Part shown: piece by piece, positions 25,023 to 34,364 of the stretch | How the letters are laid out: every line of letters begins with the position of its first letter | How positions within the stretch are numbered: position 1 is the stretch's first letter | Source of the DNA: Muricauda sp. MAR_2010_75 | GTDB lineage: Bacteria > Bacteroidota > Bacteroidia > Flavobacteriales > Flavobacteriaceae | Reading direction: 5' to 3' | Assembly: GCF_000745185.1 (NCBI RefSeq) | Contig: NZ_JQNJ01000001.1 | Span: 1,201,501-1,265,500, forward strand | Length of the DNA: 64,000 nucleotides | The notes under the pieces: generated by a model | What the model was told of the DNA's origin: nothing | The model's database searches: none | Seen by the model: the letters and a program-made list of their open reading frames with translations, nothing else | Made by a program: the position numbers and the translations under genes

Positions 25023-25895
25023 TTAAGGGACATCATGGCCTTGGCTTGCCACCAAAAGCGCAAACCAATCCTGAAGTTCCAAATCCAATTCCATGGCCTT
25101 TGCGGCCAAGGTTATCCGTTCTTTATTTGTGGTCCCAATGACAGGAAATACCTTGGCCGGATGTTTCAATATCCAAGCCAAGAGCAACTGACTTTCATCA
25201 GCATCATATTTTTCCATCAAAGGTTTCATGGTTTTTTTTATTCGCTTGGTCTGTTCGGTTTTTTCCCGGAACATGCTTCCCAGTGGGCTCCAGGCCATCG
25301 CCATTCTTTTGTTGGCGATACAATCATCAAAAGTGCCATCGTACATGGGGTCATCATGTGTCAATGAAAACTCCACTTGGTTCCCCGAAACTGGAATTGC
25401 CGTTTCCAACATGGTGATTTGGGAAGGTGTAAAATTGGAAACACCAAAGGCTTTGATCTTTCCACTTTCCAGCAGTGAATTGGCAGCTTCTGCCATTTCA
25501 TAAGGTTCCATTAATGGGCTCGGTCTGTGCATCAGCAGTAAATCCAAATAATCCGTGTGGAGTTTTTTCAAGGATTGTTCCGCCGACCAGATGATATACT
25601 CCTTGTTGTATTGATAATGATTCAACCGATTGTCCCGTCCCCTTGTCATTTGGATGCCACATTTGGAAATCAATTGAATAGCTGAACGTTTGATTCCACT
25701 TTCAGCAAAGGCATTACCAAAATCCGCTTCGGTGGAATAGCTCCCGTAAATATCAGCATGGTCAAAGGTGGTCAATCCAACATCAATGCAGTGGTGCATT
25801 AAATCGATCATTTCATTTTTGGAAAGTTTTTTGCCCCAACTTCCCCATGTCATTGCTCCAGCTATAATTCTGGAATACGTATCTGTCTGTTGCAT
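25023..25895 (-). CDS. Aldo/keto reductase (YdhF-like)
   Basis: A 290-residue NADPH-dependent aldo/keto reductase with the tetrad visible: Asp in FDHADIYGSYSTE (about 44), Tyr in IYGSY (about 49), Lys in LISKCGIQ (about 77) and His in LLMHRPSP (about 121). The order resembles E. coli YdhF and related oxidoreductases that act on small aldehydes and ketones. SWGKKLSKNEM near the start fits this subfamily. No substrate can be assigned. First gene of a probable two-gene unit with the SDR downstream. Confidence 0.92.
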   Translation of the reverse strand: MQQTDTYSRIIAGAMTWGSWGKKLSKNEMIDLMHHCIDVGLTTFDHADIYGSYSTEADFGNAFAESGIKRSAIQLISKCGIQMTRGRDNRLNHYQYNKEYIIWSAEQSLKKLHTDYLDLLLMHRPSPLMEPYEMAEAANSLLESGKIKAFGVSNFTPSQITMLETAIPVSGNQVEFSLTHDDPMYDGTFDDCIANKRMAMAWSPLGSMFREKTEQTKRIKKTMKPLMEKYDADESQLLLAWILKHPAKVFPVIGTTNKERITLAAKAMELDLELQDWFALLVASQGHDVP

Positions 25896-26053
25896 ATAGG
25901 GTGAAAGTATAAAAATAAACCCTTAAATCCTTCATAAAACTAGGGGTTTACCATTTTTTTTAACCATTAATTAACAGGCGAATTTTAAATAAATTTTCAT
26001 TTTGCACCCCTTAGCTAAAACACCAACACAAACACCAAATAACAAAGCTTCAT

Positions 26054-27055
26054 ATGGAAGAAAACACTACTATTGATATTAGTGCTGTGAATGAGAAAAT
26101 TGCCCAGGAAAGTGCTTTTATCGACCTTTTAAAGGTTGAAATGAACAAGGCCATTGTAGGGCAGACCCACATGGTTGAACGATTGCTTATTGGTCTTTTG
26201 GGCCAAGGCCATATTCTTTTGGAAGGTGTTCCCGGACTCGCAAAAACACTGGCCATCAATACACTGGCCAAAGCGGTAAAGGGGAGTTTTAGCCGAATTC
26301 AGTTTACTCCCGATCTTTTGCCTGCAGATGTTATTGGTACGTTGATCTACAACATCAAGGAGAATGACTTTTCCATTAAAAAGGGACCCATTTTTGCCAA
26401 TTTTGTTTTGGCGGATGAAATCAACAGGGCCCCCGCCAAAGTGCAATCAGCTTTGCTGGAGGCAATGCAGGAAAAGCAAGTGACCATTGGGGATGAAACT
26501 TTTAAATTGGCCCCGCCGTTTTTGGTGATGGCCACCCAGAACCCTGTGGAACAAGAAGGTACCTACCCTCTTCCTGAAGCGCAGGTGGACCGTTTTATGC
26601 TAAAGACCGTTATTGATTATCCCAAGCTCAACGAGGAGCAGCTCATCATCAGACAAAACCTTAAGGGTGCCCACGAGCCTGTGAAGCCCGTGGTGACTTT
26701 AAAGCAGATTTTGAGTGCCCAAGAGGCCGTTCGGGACGTTTACATGGATGAAAAAATAGAAAAATACATTCTGGATTTGGTATTCGCTACCCGATACCCA
26801 GAAAAATACAATCTAGAAAACCTTAAACCCCTGATCAGTTTTGGTGCCTCTCCAAGGGGAAGTATCAACTTGGCCAATGCATCCAAATGCTACGCTTTCA
26901 TTAAAAGAAGGGGGTATGTAGTCCCTGAAGATGTAAGGGCGGTGGTCCATGACGTATTGCGTCATCGTATTGGAATAACCTATGAGGCCGAGGCGGAAAA
27001 CATTACTTCAGAAGAAATCATCAACAAGATTGTAAACGAGGTAGAGGTACCGTAA
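26054..27055 (+). CDS. MoxR-family AAA+ ATPase
   Basis: A 333-residue MoxR-type ATPase. Walker A GVPGLAKT (about residues 59-66), Walker B VLADEINRAPAK (about 118-129) and the sensor segment VMATQNPVEQEGTYPLPEAQVDRF are present, and the C-terminal lid domain is complete. MoxR proteins work as chaperones with von Willebrand A (VWA) proteins to assemble or activate metal-containing or envelope complexes. It is the first gene of the Bat block: DUF58, a two-TM protein, BatA, BatB, BatC, BatD and BatE follow on the same strand. A one-mismatch -7 element (TCATTTTG) lies near 25,998-26,005. Confidence 0.95.
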   Translation: MEENTTIDISAVNEKIAQESAFIDLLKVEMNKAIVGQTHMVERLLIGLLGQGHILLEGVPGLAKTLAINTLAKAVKGSFSRIQFTPDLLPADVIGTLIYNIKENDFSIKKGPIFANFVLADEINRAPAKVQSALLEAMQEKQVTIGDETFKLAPPFLVMATQNPVEQEGTYPLPEAQVDRFMLKTVIDYPKLNEEQLIIRQNLKGAHEPVKPVVTLKQILSAQEAVRDVYMDEKIEKYILDLVFATRYPEKYNLENLKPLISFGASPRGSINLANASKCYAFIKRRGYVVPEDVRAVVHDVLRHRIGITYEAEAENITSEEIINKIVNEVEVP

Positions 27056-27123
27056 CGGTTCAATGTTTCTCGGTAAAGTAAAAACATACTTTAACCAACC
27101 AGAAAGCTTATTCCTTGAACCCA

Positions 27124-27990
27124 ATGGATACAAAAGAACTACTTAAGAAGGTACGAAAAATTGAGATTAAGACCCGGCGTCTTTCCGACCATATTTTTGG
27201 TGGGGAGTACCATTCTACCTTTAAGGGAAGGGGTATGACCTTCAGCGAGGTTCGGCAATACCAATTTGGGGACGATGTTCGGGCCATCGATTGGAACGTT
27301 ACAGCCCGCTACAACGAGCCTTTTGTAAAGGTTTTTGAGGAAGAACGCGAACTCACCATGATGCTCATGGTTGATGTGAGTGGCTCGGAACTCTTCGGGA
27401 CCGCCAACCAGTTCAAGAAGGAAATCATTACCGAAATCTCAGCTACGCTGGCTTTTTCGGCCTTACAGAACAATGATAAAGTGGGTGTGATATTATTTTC
27501 GGATGAAGTTGAACTTTTTATCCCGCCTAAAAAAGGAAAAAGTCACGTTTTACGAATCATTCGTGAGCTTTTGGAATTCAGCCCAAAAAGCAGTCGCACC
27601 AACATTGCCGAAGCCTTAAAGTTCCTTACCAATGTGATGAAGAAAAAGGCCATCGTATTCATGTTGTCCGATTTTATTGCGGATAAATACAACAATACGC
27701 TTCGCATTGTGGGCAACAAACACGATGTTACCGGCATTCGGGTGTATGACGAGCGTGAAGAATCAATTCCCAATTTGGGCATGGTGCAAATGCAGGATGC
27801 CGAAACCGGAACACTACAGCTCGTCAATACCCAATCCAAAAAGGTGCGGAATGCGTATGGCCAATTCCACAAGGACAAAGTGAATTATTTTATGGATTCC
27901 TTTACCAAGTCTGGCTGTGGGGTTATCAATTGCAGGGTGGATGAAAGCTATGTGCGAAAATTGTTGGGCTATTTTAAACGAAGAGGATAA
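27124..27990 (+). CDS. DUF58 / VWA-like protein of the Bat operon
   Basis: A 288-residue soluble protein with the DUF58 domain: RRLSDHIFGGEYHSTFKGRGMTFSEVRQYQFGDDVRAIDWNVTAR, followed by a VWA-like part with MLMVDVSGSELFG (MIDAS-like D-x-S-G-S, about residues 80-92) and VGVILFSDEVELFIPP. DUF58 proteins usually partner MoxR ATPases. The ATG at 27124 is chosen over an in-frame TTG at 27115 as the more usual start (MDTKELLKKV). Its TAA overlaps the next ATG by 1 nt (TAATG). Confidence 0.93.
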   Translation: MDTKELLKKVRKIEIKTRRLSDHIFGGEYHSTFKGRGMTFSEVRQYQFGDDVRAIDWNVTARYNEPFVKVFEEERELTMMLMVDVSGSELFGTANQFKKEIITEISATLAFSALQNNDKVGVILFSDEVELFIPPKKGKSHVLRIIRELLEFSPKSSRTNIAEALKFLTNVMKKKAIVFMLSDFIADKYNNTLRIVGNKHDVTGIRVYDEREESIPNLGMVQMQDAETGTLQLVNTQSKKVRNAYGQFHKDKVNYFMDSFTKSGCGVINCRVDESYVRKLLGYFKRRG

Positions 27991-29651
27991 TGCAAGTTGA
28001 AAATTCAAAGTTGAAAATTCAAAATGTCCCAACACAATTTGTGTTGATGACGCTGCTATGCCTTTTGCTATTCCCACTTTCCGGGTTTTCACAGCGCAAT
28101 CCCAACATTGATGTGGAATTAGACACCCTTTCCATAAAAATTGGAGAGCAAATTCAATACAAGATTACCGTTGAAGCCGATTCCACCGATGTGGTCCATT
28201 TCCCAGAAGGACAGACCTTCTCTCCATTGGAAACCGTTGAGGCCATTATTGGGGACACGATAAAAAACAATGATAAGGTCACGCTTCAGCGCATTTACGC
28301 GCTTACGCAATTCGACAGTGGCGCCTATACCATCCCTCCGCAACGGATTGCCATCAACGAACAGCCCTTTTTCACGGATTCGTTCAACATAAAAGTGGCC
28401 GATGTAGCCGTGGATACCACCAAACAAAAGATGTACGACATCAAGCCCTTGATGCAGGTGGAAAAAAGTTATGCCAAACTTTGGAAAACATTATTGTGGA
28501 TTCTTTTGGCCTTGATTATTGTTGGTGGACTGGTGTATTGGTTCTTCCTCAGAAAAAAACCGCTCACCGAAGAAGAAAAAGAAGCACTTCTTCCTCCCTA
28601 TGATCGTGCGTTGTTGGAACTCAAAAAACTGGAAAACTCCAGATACCTGATCCAAGACGAGTACAAAAAGTACTATTCCGAGCTTACCGATATCGTGCGG
28701 ATGTACTTGGAAGATGAGGTCCATGTTTCTGCCATGGAAAGTACCACCGGTCAATTGATCACCAAATTGGAAATGCTTCGGGATGCAGGGGAACTCAAAA
28801 TTGATGATGATACCCTCGCTCAGTTTAAAAAAATATTGGAGACGGCGGATTTGGTAAAATTTGCCAAGTCAAAACCAGCAACTTCGGTGGCCGAGCAGGA
28901 TCGGAAATTGGTGGAAGAAATTGTGGTAAAAACCCATGACGCCCTTCCAGAACCCACCGAAGAAGAATTGTTGCTGAACGAGGAATATTTGGAAGAACTT
29001 GCCAGAAAAAAACAACGGAAACGTATCTATTGGGCCGCAGCCATTTTTGCTGGATTGGTTATTATTGGCGGAGGTATCTCCGTGGCTTACTTCGGGTTCA
29101 AACAGGTGCGGGATTCCGTATTTGGATATCCCACAAAAGAACTATTGGAAGGTGAATGGGTCTCCAGTTCGTATGGTTTTCCTCCCGTGGAATTGGAAAC
29201 GCCCGATGTGCTTATCCGCCAAGAGGTGAAGCTCCCTCCCGAAACCGAAGAGTTGATCAAAGAACTACAAAGTTTTTCTTATGGAAGTTATGTGGGCATT
29301 TTTTCTGTATCCACAAGCTCGGTGACCTATAAAGAAGAAAAGGACCCCGATTTTAATGCGGCTGTTGGATTAATCTTGTCCAATTTTGAAAAATTTGGGC
29401 TTAAAAACATCATCACCAAACAAGAGGAGTTTGTGACGCAATCTGGTGTAAAAGGATTAAAAACCTACGGTACCGGAACTCTGGATGTCCCTGGAAGCAG
29501 CGAATCCAAAAGGGCCAAGTACAACATTCTTTCGTTCGGTGGAAAAGGGTTTATGCAACAAGTGGTCATCACCTGGGAAGATGGTGATGACTACGCAGAA
29601 CAAATTGTAGACCGAATATTGAACAGTTTAGACGTAAAAACACAGGTATAG
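27990..29651 (+). CDS. Two-transmembrane protein of the Bat operon
   Basis: A 553-residue membrane protein. N-terminal export signal (hydrophobic stretch about residues 17-34), a beta-rich periplasmic domain to about 165 (DVELDTLSIKIGEQIQYKITVEADS...), one helix at about 170-190 (WKTLLWILLALIIVGGLVYWFF), a cytosolic part resembling DUF4381 (EALLPPYDRALLELKKLE..YKKYYSELTDIVRMYLEDE), a second helix near 348-370 and a C-terminal domain. Such a gene commonly sits between DUF58 and batA in Bacteroidota. The first 16 codons come from a tandem repeat (27994-28021), giving an odd long n-region; the native start may have been nearer codon 20. Role unknown, membrane partner of the Bat proteins inferred. 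Confidence 0.85.
   Translation: MQVENSKLKIQNVPTQFVLMTLLCLLLFPLSGFSQRNPNIDVELDTLSIKIGEQIQYKITVEADSTDVVHFPEGQTFSPLETVEAIIGDTIKNNDKVTLQRIYALTQFDSGAYTIPPQRIAINEQPFFTDSFNIKVADVAVDTTKQKMYDIKPLMQVEKSYAKLWKTLLWILLALIIVGGLVYWFFLRKKPLTEEEKEALLPPYDRALLELKKLENSRYLIQDEYKKYYSELTDIVRMYLEDEVHVSAMESTTGQLITKLEMLRDAGELKIDDDTLAQFKKILETADLVKFAKSKPATSVAEQDRKLVEEIVVKTHDALPEPTEEELLLNEEYLEELARKKQRKRIYWAAAIFAGLVIIGGGISVAYFGFKQVRDSVFGYPTKELLEGEWVSSSYGFPPVELETPDVLIRQEVKLPPETEELIKELQSFSYGSYVGIFSVSTSSVTYKEEKDPDFNAAVGLILSNFEKFGLKNIITKQEEFVTQSGVKGLKTYGTGTLDVPGSSESKRAKYNILSFGGKGFMQQVVITWEDGDDYAEQIVDRILNSLDVKTQV
27994..28021 (+). repeat. Tandem 14-mer inside the coding start
   Basis: AAGTTGAAAATTCA occurs twice without a break (27994-28007, 28008-28021), directly after the start codon of the two-TM Bat-operon gene. 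It translates to the N-terminal KLK/VEN stretch and resembles the intergenic TTGA-type repeats seen elsewhere in the window. Confidence 0.75.
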
Positions 29652-30650
29652 ATGTTTGAAAATATAGAATTTGCAAATCCACAGTTTTTCTGGTTGCTCT
29701 TATTGCTTCCATTGGCTTTGCTATGGTATTTTTTCAAACGAAAGAATGAAATGGCATCCTTACGGATTTCCAGCATAAAGGGTTTTTCGGTCAATAACTG
29801 GGCCGCTCAAATAAAACCCGCTCTTTTTATCCTACGGTTGTTGGCGCTGGCTGCCATTATCACGGCTATGGCTCGGCCTCAGACCGAAGATATTTCAACC
29901 CGTACCAAGACCACAAAAGGGATTGATATCGTCATGGCCATCGACGTATCCTCCAGTATGTTGGCCCGCGATTTAAAACCCAACAGGCTTTCCGCCCTAA
30001 AGGAAGTGGCTGCCAATTTTATCAAAGAGCGCCCCAATGACCGAATTGGGTTGGTGGCCTATGCAGCAGAAAGCTATACCAAAACACCTATCACCAGTGA
30101 TAAGGCCATTGTGCTCAGTGCACTGCAGCAAATCACCTACGGTGAACTGGAAGATGGAACGGCCATTGGCATGGGATTGGCCACCGCGGTAAACCGATTG
30201 AAGGAAAGTAAGGCCATCAGTAAAGTCATCATTTTATTGACAGACGGCGTTAACAATTCTGGGTTTATTGAGCCGAAAACTGCCGCTGATCTTGCCGTGG
30301 AATTTGGAATAAAAACCTATACCATTGGATTGGGAACCAATGGAAATGCACTTACACCAGTGACCTACAACCGGGATGGCACCTATAGATATGGCATGCG
30401 CCAAGTGGAAATTGATGAAGAGCTACTCAAAGAAATCGCACAGGTGACCGACGGCAAATATTTTCGGGCCACGGACAATGAAAAACTGAAGGAAATCTAT
30501 GAGGAAATCAACAGTTTGGAAAAAACAGAAATAGAGGAATTCAAATATTACAAATACGAAGAGAAATTTAGACCCCTCATTTTTTTGGCGGGAATCTTGC
30601 TATTATTGGAATGGGGATTGCGTAATTCCGTATTCAAAAGTTTTATTTAG
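29652..30650 (+). CDS. batA: BatA, VWA-domain membrane protein
   Basis: A 332-residue protein with hydrophobic helices near the N-terminus (about residues 9-22 and 56-74), a VWA domain and a C-terminal helix (about 308-325). The metal-ion-dependent adhesion site is intact: DVSSSM (D-x-S-x-S, about residues 97-102) and the later LLTDGVNNSG. Bat proteins were named for aerotolerance in Bacteroides fragilis; BatA and BatB form a membrane complex. The ATG immediately follows the stop of the upstream gene, and batB starts 3 nt after its own stop. Confidence 0.92.
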   Translation: MFENIEFANPQFFWLLLLLPLALLWYFFKRKNEMASLRISSIKGFSVNNWAAQIKPALFILRLLALAAIITAMARPQTEDISTRTKTTKGIDIVMAIDVSSSMLARDLKPNRLSALKEVAANFIKERPNDRIGLVAYAAESYTKTPITSDKAIVLSALQQITYGELEDGTAIGMGLATAVNRLKESKAISKVIILLTDGVNNSGFIEPKTAADLAVEFGIKTYTIGLGTNGNALTPVTYNRDGTYRYGMRQVEIDEELLKEIAQVTDGKYFRATDNEKLKEIYEEINSLEKTEIEEFKYYKYEEKFRPLIFLAGILLLLEWGLRNSVFKSFI

Positions 30651-30653
30651 GAA

Positions 30654-31700
30654 ATGATTCAGTTTGACGAAAAAATATACTTCTACCTCTTGGGCATTAT
30701 TCCGATAATGGTCCTGGCCTTCTTTTTTCTTCAACTCTGGAAAAAAAGGACCCAGCGCCAGTTTGCGGATACCAATTTGTTGAAGCGATTGGCCCCGAAC
30801 AAGTCGAGTTTTAAATCGGCCTTAAAGCTGATTTTCCTCTTGGCCGGACTTTCATTTCTCATTTTGGGATTGGTGAACCCAAAAATAGGCACGAAACTGG
30901 AAACCGTTAAGCGCGAAGGGGTCGACATTGTCTTCGCTGTGGATGTTTCAAAAAGTATGTTGGCCGAGGACATTGCTCCAAACCGGTTGGAAAAAGCCAA
31001 ACGATTGGTTTCTGAAATCATCAACCAATTGGCAAGTGATAGAATCGGGATCATTGCCTACGCTGGGCAGGCGTATCCCCAATTGCCCATCACCACGGAT
31101 TATGGGGCGGCTAAAATGTTCCTGCAGAGCATGAACACCGATATGTTGTCCTCGCAAGGTACCGCCATTGATGCTGCCATCGACTTGGCCAGCACCTATT
31201 ATGATGATACCGAGCAGACCAATCGGGTGCTTTTCATTGTTTCGGATGGGGAAGATCATTCCGAAGATAACACGGTGAATGCGGTGGACAATGCCACACA
31301 AAATGGAATCCGGGTCTTCACCATTGGCGTTGGAAAAGCCAAGGGAGCCCCAATTCCCATCAAAAGAAATGGGGTGGTGGAAAGTTTAAAGAAAGACAAC
31401 CAAGGAGAGGTGGTCATCACCAAATTGAACGAAGCCATTTTATCAGAGGTTGCCAATAGAGGAAATGGAGAGTATATTGATGGTTCCAATACCGAACAGG
31501 CAGTGGAATACATCAAAGACTTATTGAACCAAATGGACAAAACGGAATTTGAAGCCAAGCAGTTTGCCGAGTACAAAGATCAATTTCAATGGTTTCTCGC
31601 TGCAGGCTTTTTATTTTTATTTTTGGATATCTTCCTCTTGGACCGAAAAACACAATGGTTGAAAAAACTGAATCTTTTTAATGAGCATGATGATGAATAA
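30654..31700 (+). CDS. batB: BatB, VWA-domain membrane protein
   Basis: A 348-residue paralogue of BatA with the same layout: helices near residues 9-27 and 56-75, VWA domain with MIDAS motif DVSKSM (about 99-104) and FIVSDGEDHSED, and a C-terminal helix (WFLAAGFLFLFLDIFLL, about 311-327). It is expected to sit with BatA in the cytoplasmic membrane, VWA domain on the periplasmic side. The gene overlaps the start of batC by up to 20 nt. Confidence 0.92.
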   Translation: MIQFDEKIYFYLLGIIPIMVLAFFFLQLWKKRTQRQFADTNLLKRLAPNKSSFKSALKLIFLLAGLSFLILGLVNPKIGTKLETVKREGVDIVFAVDVSKSMLAEDIAPNRLEKAKRLVSEIINQLASDRIGIIAYAGQAYPQLPITTDYGAAKMFLQSMNTDMLSSQGTAIDAAIDLASTYYDDTEQTNRVLFIVSDGEDHSEDNTVNAVDNATQNGIRVFTIGVGKAKGAPIPIKRNGVVESLKKDNQGEVVITKLNEAILSEVANRGNGEYIDGSNTEQAVEYIKDLLNQMDKTEFEAKQFAEYKDQFQWFLAAGFLFLFLDIFLLDRKTQWLKKLNLFNEHDDE

Positions 31701-32580
31701 GACAAGATTGCTGTTCGGCCTTTTATGCTGTGTGGGAATTACCTATGCACAAGACGAAATTGTGGACAAAGAGGCTGAAAAAGCATTAAGGACTTCCACA
31801 AATCTCACTTACGAGGCCAATGAAGAACTTACCGCTAACGATTTTATAACGGCAGAAGCCGTTTTAAGAAGAGCTATATCAAAAAGCAAAGAAAATGTGA
31901 TCGCCCCTTTTAATCTGGGAAATGCTTACTACAACCGGGAAAGTTATGGAGAAGCTTTTGGGCGATACAAACAGGCAGGTGAATCTGCAGAGGAAAAACC
32001 TACAAAGCACAAGGCCTTCCACAATATGGGCAACGTCTTCATGAAAAACAAGGAATATGAAAAAGCTGTGGAAGCCTATAAGGAGGCTTTGCGCAGTAAC
32101 CCCAATGATGATGAGACCCGGTATAATCTAGCACTGGCCAAGAAAATGCTGGAAAAGCAACAAGACGAGCAAAAGAACGACCAGAACCAAGATAATAAGG
32201 ACAATCAGGATCAGCAAGATCAAGACAAAGACCAGAACCAAGACCAAAACAACGAAGGGGACAACGACAAGCAGGACGAGGGAAAACAAAACGAGGACGA
32301 GAACAAGGATAAGGGTGATGAAGGTGAGAATGGGGAGGATAAGCCTGAAGAAAACCAAAAAGGAGACGGAGACGAGAAAAAAGAACAGGAGAAGAAACCC
32401 AATCAAGGAGATCAACCTGAAGAACAGGAACAGGAGCAAAAACCACGACCTAATCAGCTCTCCAAACAGCAAATACAGAATCTACTAGAGGCCATGCAAA
32501 ACGAAGAGAAGAAGGTGCAGGAAAAAATGGAGGCCATGAAAGTAAAGGGCAAAAAAATTAGAAACGAAAAAGACTGGTAA
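31681..32580 (+). CDS. batC: BatC, exported TPR protein with long charged tail
   Basis: A 299-residue protein with signal peptide (MNKTRLLFGLLCCVGITYAQ). Two to three tetratricopeptide repeats lie at about residues 40-155 (APFNLGNAYYNRESYGEAFGRYKQAG; AFHNMGNVFMKNKEYEKAVEAYKEALRSNPNDDETRYNLALAKKML). From residue 160 to 262 the chain is almost only Q, D, N, E, K, G and P, an unusually long low-complexity tail, followed by a helical end. Start choices are ATGs at 31681, 31687, 31690 and 31693; all are in frame and overlap batB by 8-20 nt. BatC is thought to form a periplasmic TPR scaffold. Confidence 0.9.
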   Translation: MSMMMNKTRLLFGLLCCVGITYAQDEIVDKEAEKALRTSTNLTYEANEELTANDFITAEAVLRRAISKSKENVIAPFNLGNAYYNRESYGEAFGRYKQAGESAEEKPTKHKAFHNMGNVFMKNKEYEKAVEAYKEALRSNPNDDETRYNLALAKKMLEKQQDEQKNDQNQDNKDNQDQQDQDKDQNQDQNNEGDNDKQDEGKQNEDENKDKGDEGENGEDKPEENQKGDGDEKKEQEKKPNQGDQPEEQEQEQKPRPNQLSKQQIQNLLEAMQNEEKKVQEKMEAMKVKGKKIRNEKDW

Positions 32581-34364
32581 TGCACAGGTTGAGGGGCAAA
32601 ATAGCGTTGTTTTTAGCTGCGATTTTTTTTGTGGCCCACTCTTCCCATGCCCAAGATGATGAGGTTTCCTTTGAGATGAACCTCAGCAAGGAAAAACTGG
32701 GCATTAACGAGCGGCTCCGGGTAGAATTTACCATGAACAAAGACGGGGACAATTTTACCCCACCTCCCTTTGAAGGATTTAAGGTGGTCATGGGACCTTC
32801 ACAATCCATCAGTTCCTCATGGATCAATGGAAAGCGTACCTTCTCCAAAACCTATTCCTATATTTTGGTGCCTACGGCAAGGGGTAATTTTACCATAAAT
32901 CAAGCTACCATAGAAATTGGTGGGGAAACCTATAAAACCCTTTCTAAAACTGTGGAGGTGACCGCCGCTGTGGACAAGCCCAGTGACCAAAAAACGGTGG
33001 ACGATGTTGCGGATGAGAGTCTTCATTTAGTAGCGGAAGTTTCCAAAGGAAATCCATACCTCAATGAGGCAGTCACCGTCATTTATAAGCTGTATGTGAG
33101 TCCTAACATCAGTGTTACCAATTACAGACCGTTGGACAATCCCAAATACAATAATTTTTGGAGCCAAGAGATTCCAGTGACCAAGCATACGGCCCAAAAT
33201 GGCACTTACGAAGGCAAGCCCTACAGATATGTCATCTTAAAAAGAATGGTACTTTATCCGCAAAAGGCGGGGCAGTTGGAAATTGAGCCTCTTTCCCTGG
33301 AAATTTTTGTGGACGTACCCACCAATCGTCGGGACTTTTTTGGAGGTCGAATCTATACACAGACCAGTAAAACGGTATCTGCAGGTAGAAGGACCATCAA
33401 CGTAAAACAACTGCCTGAGAGTGGAAAACCGGCCAATTTTGGCGGTGCTGTTGGTGATTTTGAATTCTCTGTTACTGCCAGCAAGACCCAATTGAATGCT
33501 TCGGAATCGCTTCAGGCTGTGGTTGAGGTTTCGGGAAAAGGAAACCTAAAGCTCTTCCAGCTTCCAGAACCGGAACTTCCCAGCTCCCTTGAGGTATATG
33601 AACCCGAATACGAAGAAAATATTCAAACGTATACCTCTGGTATGGAGGGCAAGGTGAGCAACAACTATACGATTGTGCCTTCATTCAGGGGGAAATATCC
33701 CATCCCCAGCATTCCCTTCAGTTATTTCAATCCGAATACCGGGAAATATGTGACCCTAAACTCCGAGGAAATCAATATTGAGGTATTGGAAGGGCCAACC
33801 AGTGCCTCTTCCAACGCTATTACGGGAACGCCATCAAATCAGCAATTGGTAGTGCCCACCGGAAAACAATTCCACTTTATAAAGCTGAGCCCTAACCTTA
33901 GCCCCATTGGTGTAAATTATTTCTTTGGTTCCAACACCTTTTATTTGCTCCTGTTTGCTCCTTTACTGTTGATTCCAATCGCTATTTTTTCCTTTAAGAA
34001 AAGAGAAGCCATTGCCCGTGATGTGGAAGGTAACAAGGTGAAACAAGCCAACAAACTGGCCAAAAAATACCTATCCACCGCTAAAAAGGAACTGGGCAAC
34101 AAAGAGGCCTTTTATGTGGCGTTGGAAAAGGGTCTGCACAATTATCTAAAGGCCAAACTAAAAATTGAAACCTCAGAGTTCAGTAAAGAGAAAATCACAT
34201 CCATTTTACAGGACAAAAAAATTGACACAAAAGATGTGGAAGGTTTTATTGCTTTGCTAAAAAGTTGCGAAATGGCACGTTACAGCCCATTTTCTGATGT
34301 GCAAATGCAAAATGATTATGACAAGGCCAGCGAAGTAATCTCTAATTTGGACAAGCAATTATGA
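32580..34364 (+). CDS. batD: BatD, oxygen-tolerance membrane protein
   Basis: A 594-residue BatD family protein. Signal peptide (residues 1-22, ending HSSHAQ), then repeated immunoglobulin-like beta domains: SFEMNLSKEKLGINERLRVEFTMNKDGDNFTPPPFEGFKVVMGPSQSISSSWINGK is the family signature near the N-terminus, and a second copy-like segment starts near FEFSVTASKTQLNASESLQAVVEVSGKGN. One transmembrane helix lies near residue 445-463 (FYLLLFAPLLLIPIAIFSF), followed by a cytosolic helical domain. The start overlaps the batC stop (TAATG), the end overlaps batE (ATGA). Confidence 0.92.
   Translation: MHRLRGKIALFLAAIFFVAHSSHAQDDEVSFEMNLSKEKLGINERLRVEFTMNKDGDNFTPPPFEGFKVVMGPSQSISSSWINGKRTFSKTYSYILVPTARGNFTINQATIEIGGETYKTLSKTVEVTAAVDKPSDQKTVDDVADESLHLVAEVSKGNPYLNEAVTVIYKLYVSPNISVTNYRPLDNPKYNNFWSQEIPVTKHTAQNGTYEGKPYRYVILKRMVLYPQKAGQLEIEPLSLEIFVDVPTNRRDFFGGRIYTQTSKTVSAGRRTINVKQLPESGKPANFGGAVGDFEFSVTASKTQLNASESLQAVVEVSGKGNLKLFQLPEPELPSSLEVYEPEYEENIQTYTSGMEGKVSNNYTIVPSFRGKYPIPSIPFSYFNPNTGKYVTLNSEEINIEVLEGPTSASSNAITGTPSNQQLVVPTGKQFHFIKLSPNLSPIGVNYFFGSNTFYLLLFAPLLLIPIAIFSFKKREAIARDVEGNKVKQANKLAKKYLSTAKKELGNKEAFYVALEKGLHNYLKAKLKIETSEFSKEKITSILQDKKIDTKDVEGFIALLKSCEMARYSPFSDVQMQNDYDKASEVISNLDKQL

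Noticed and set aside
32128..32472. Long hydrophobic minus-strand ORFs opposite batC
   Set aside because: They are the antisense of the D/Q/N/E/K-rich tail; the complementary codons give Leu, Val, Phe and Ile by composition only.
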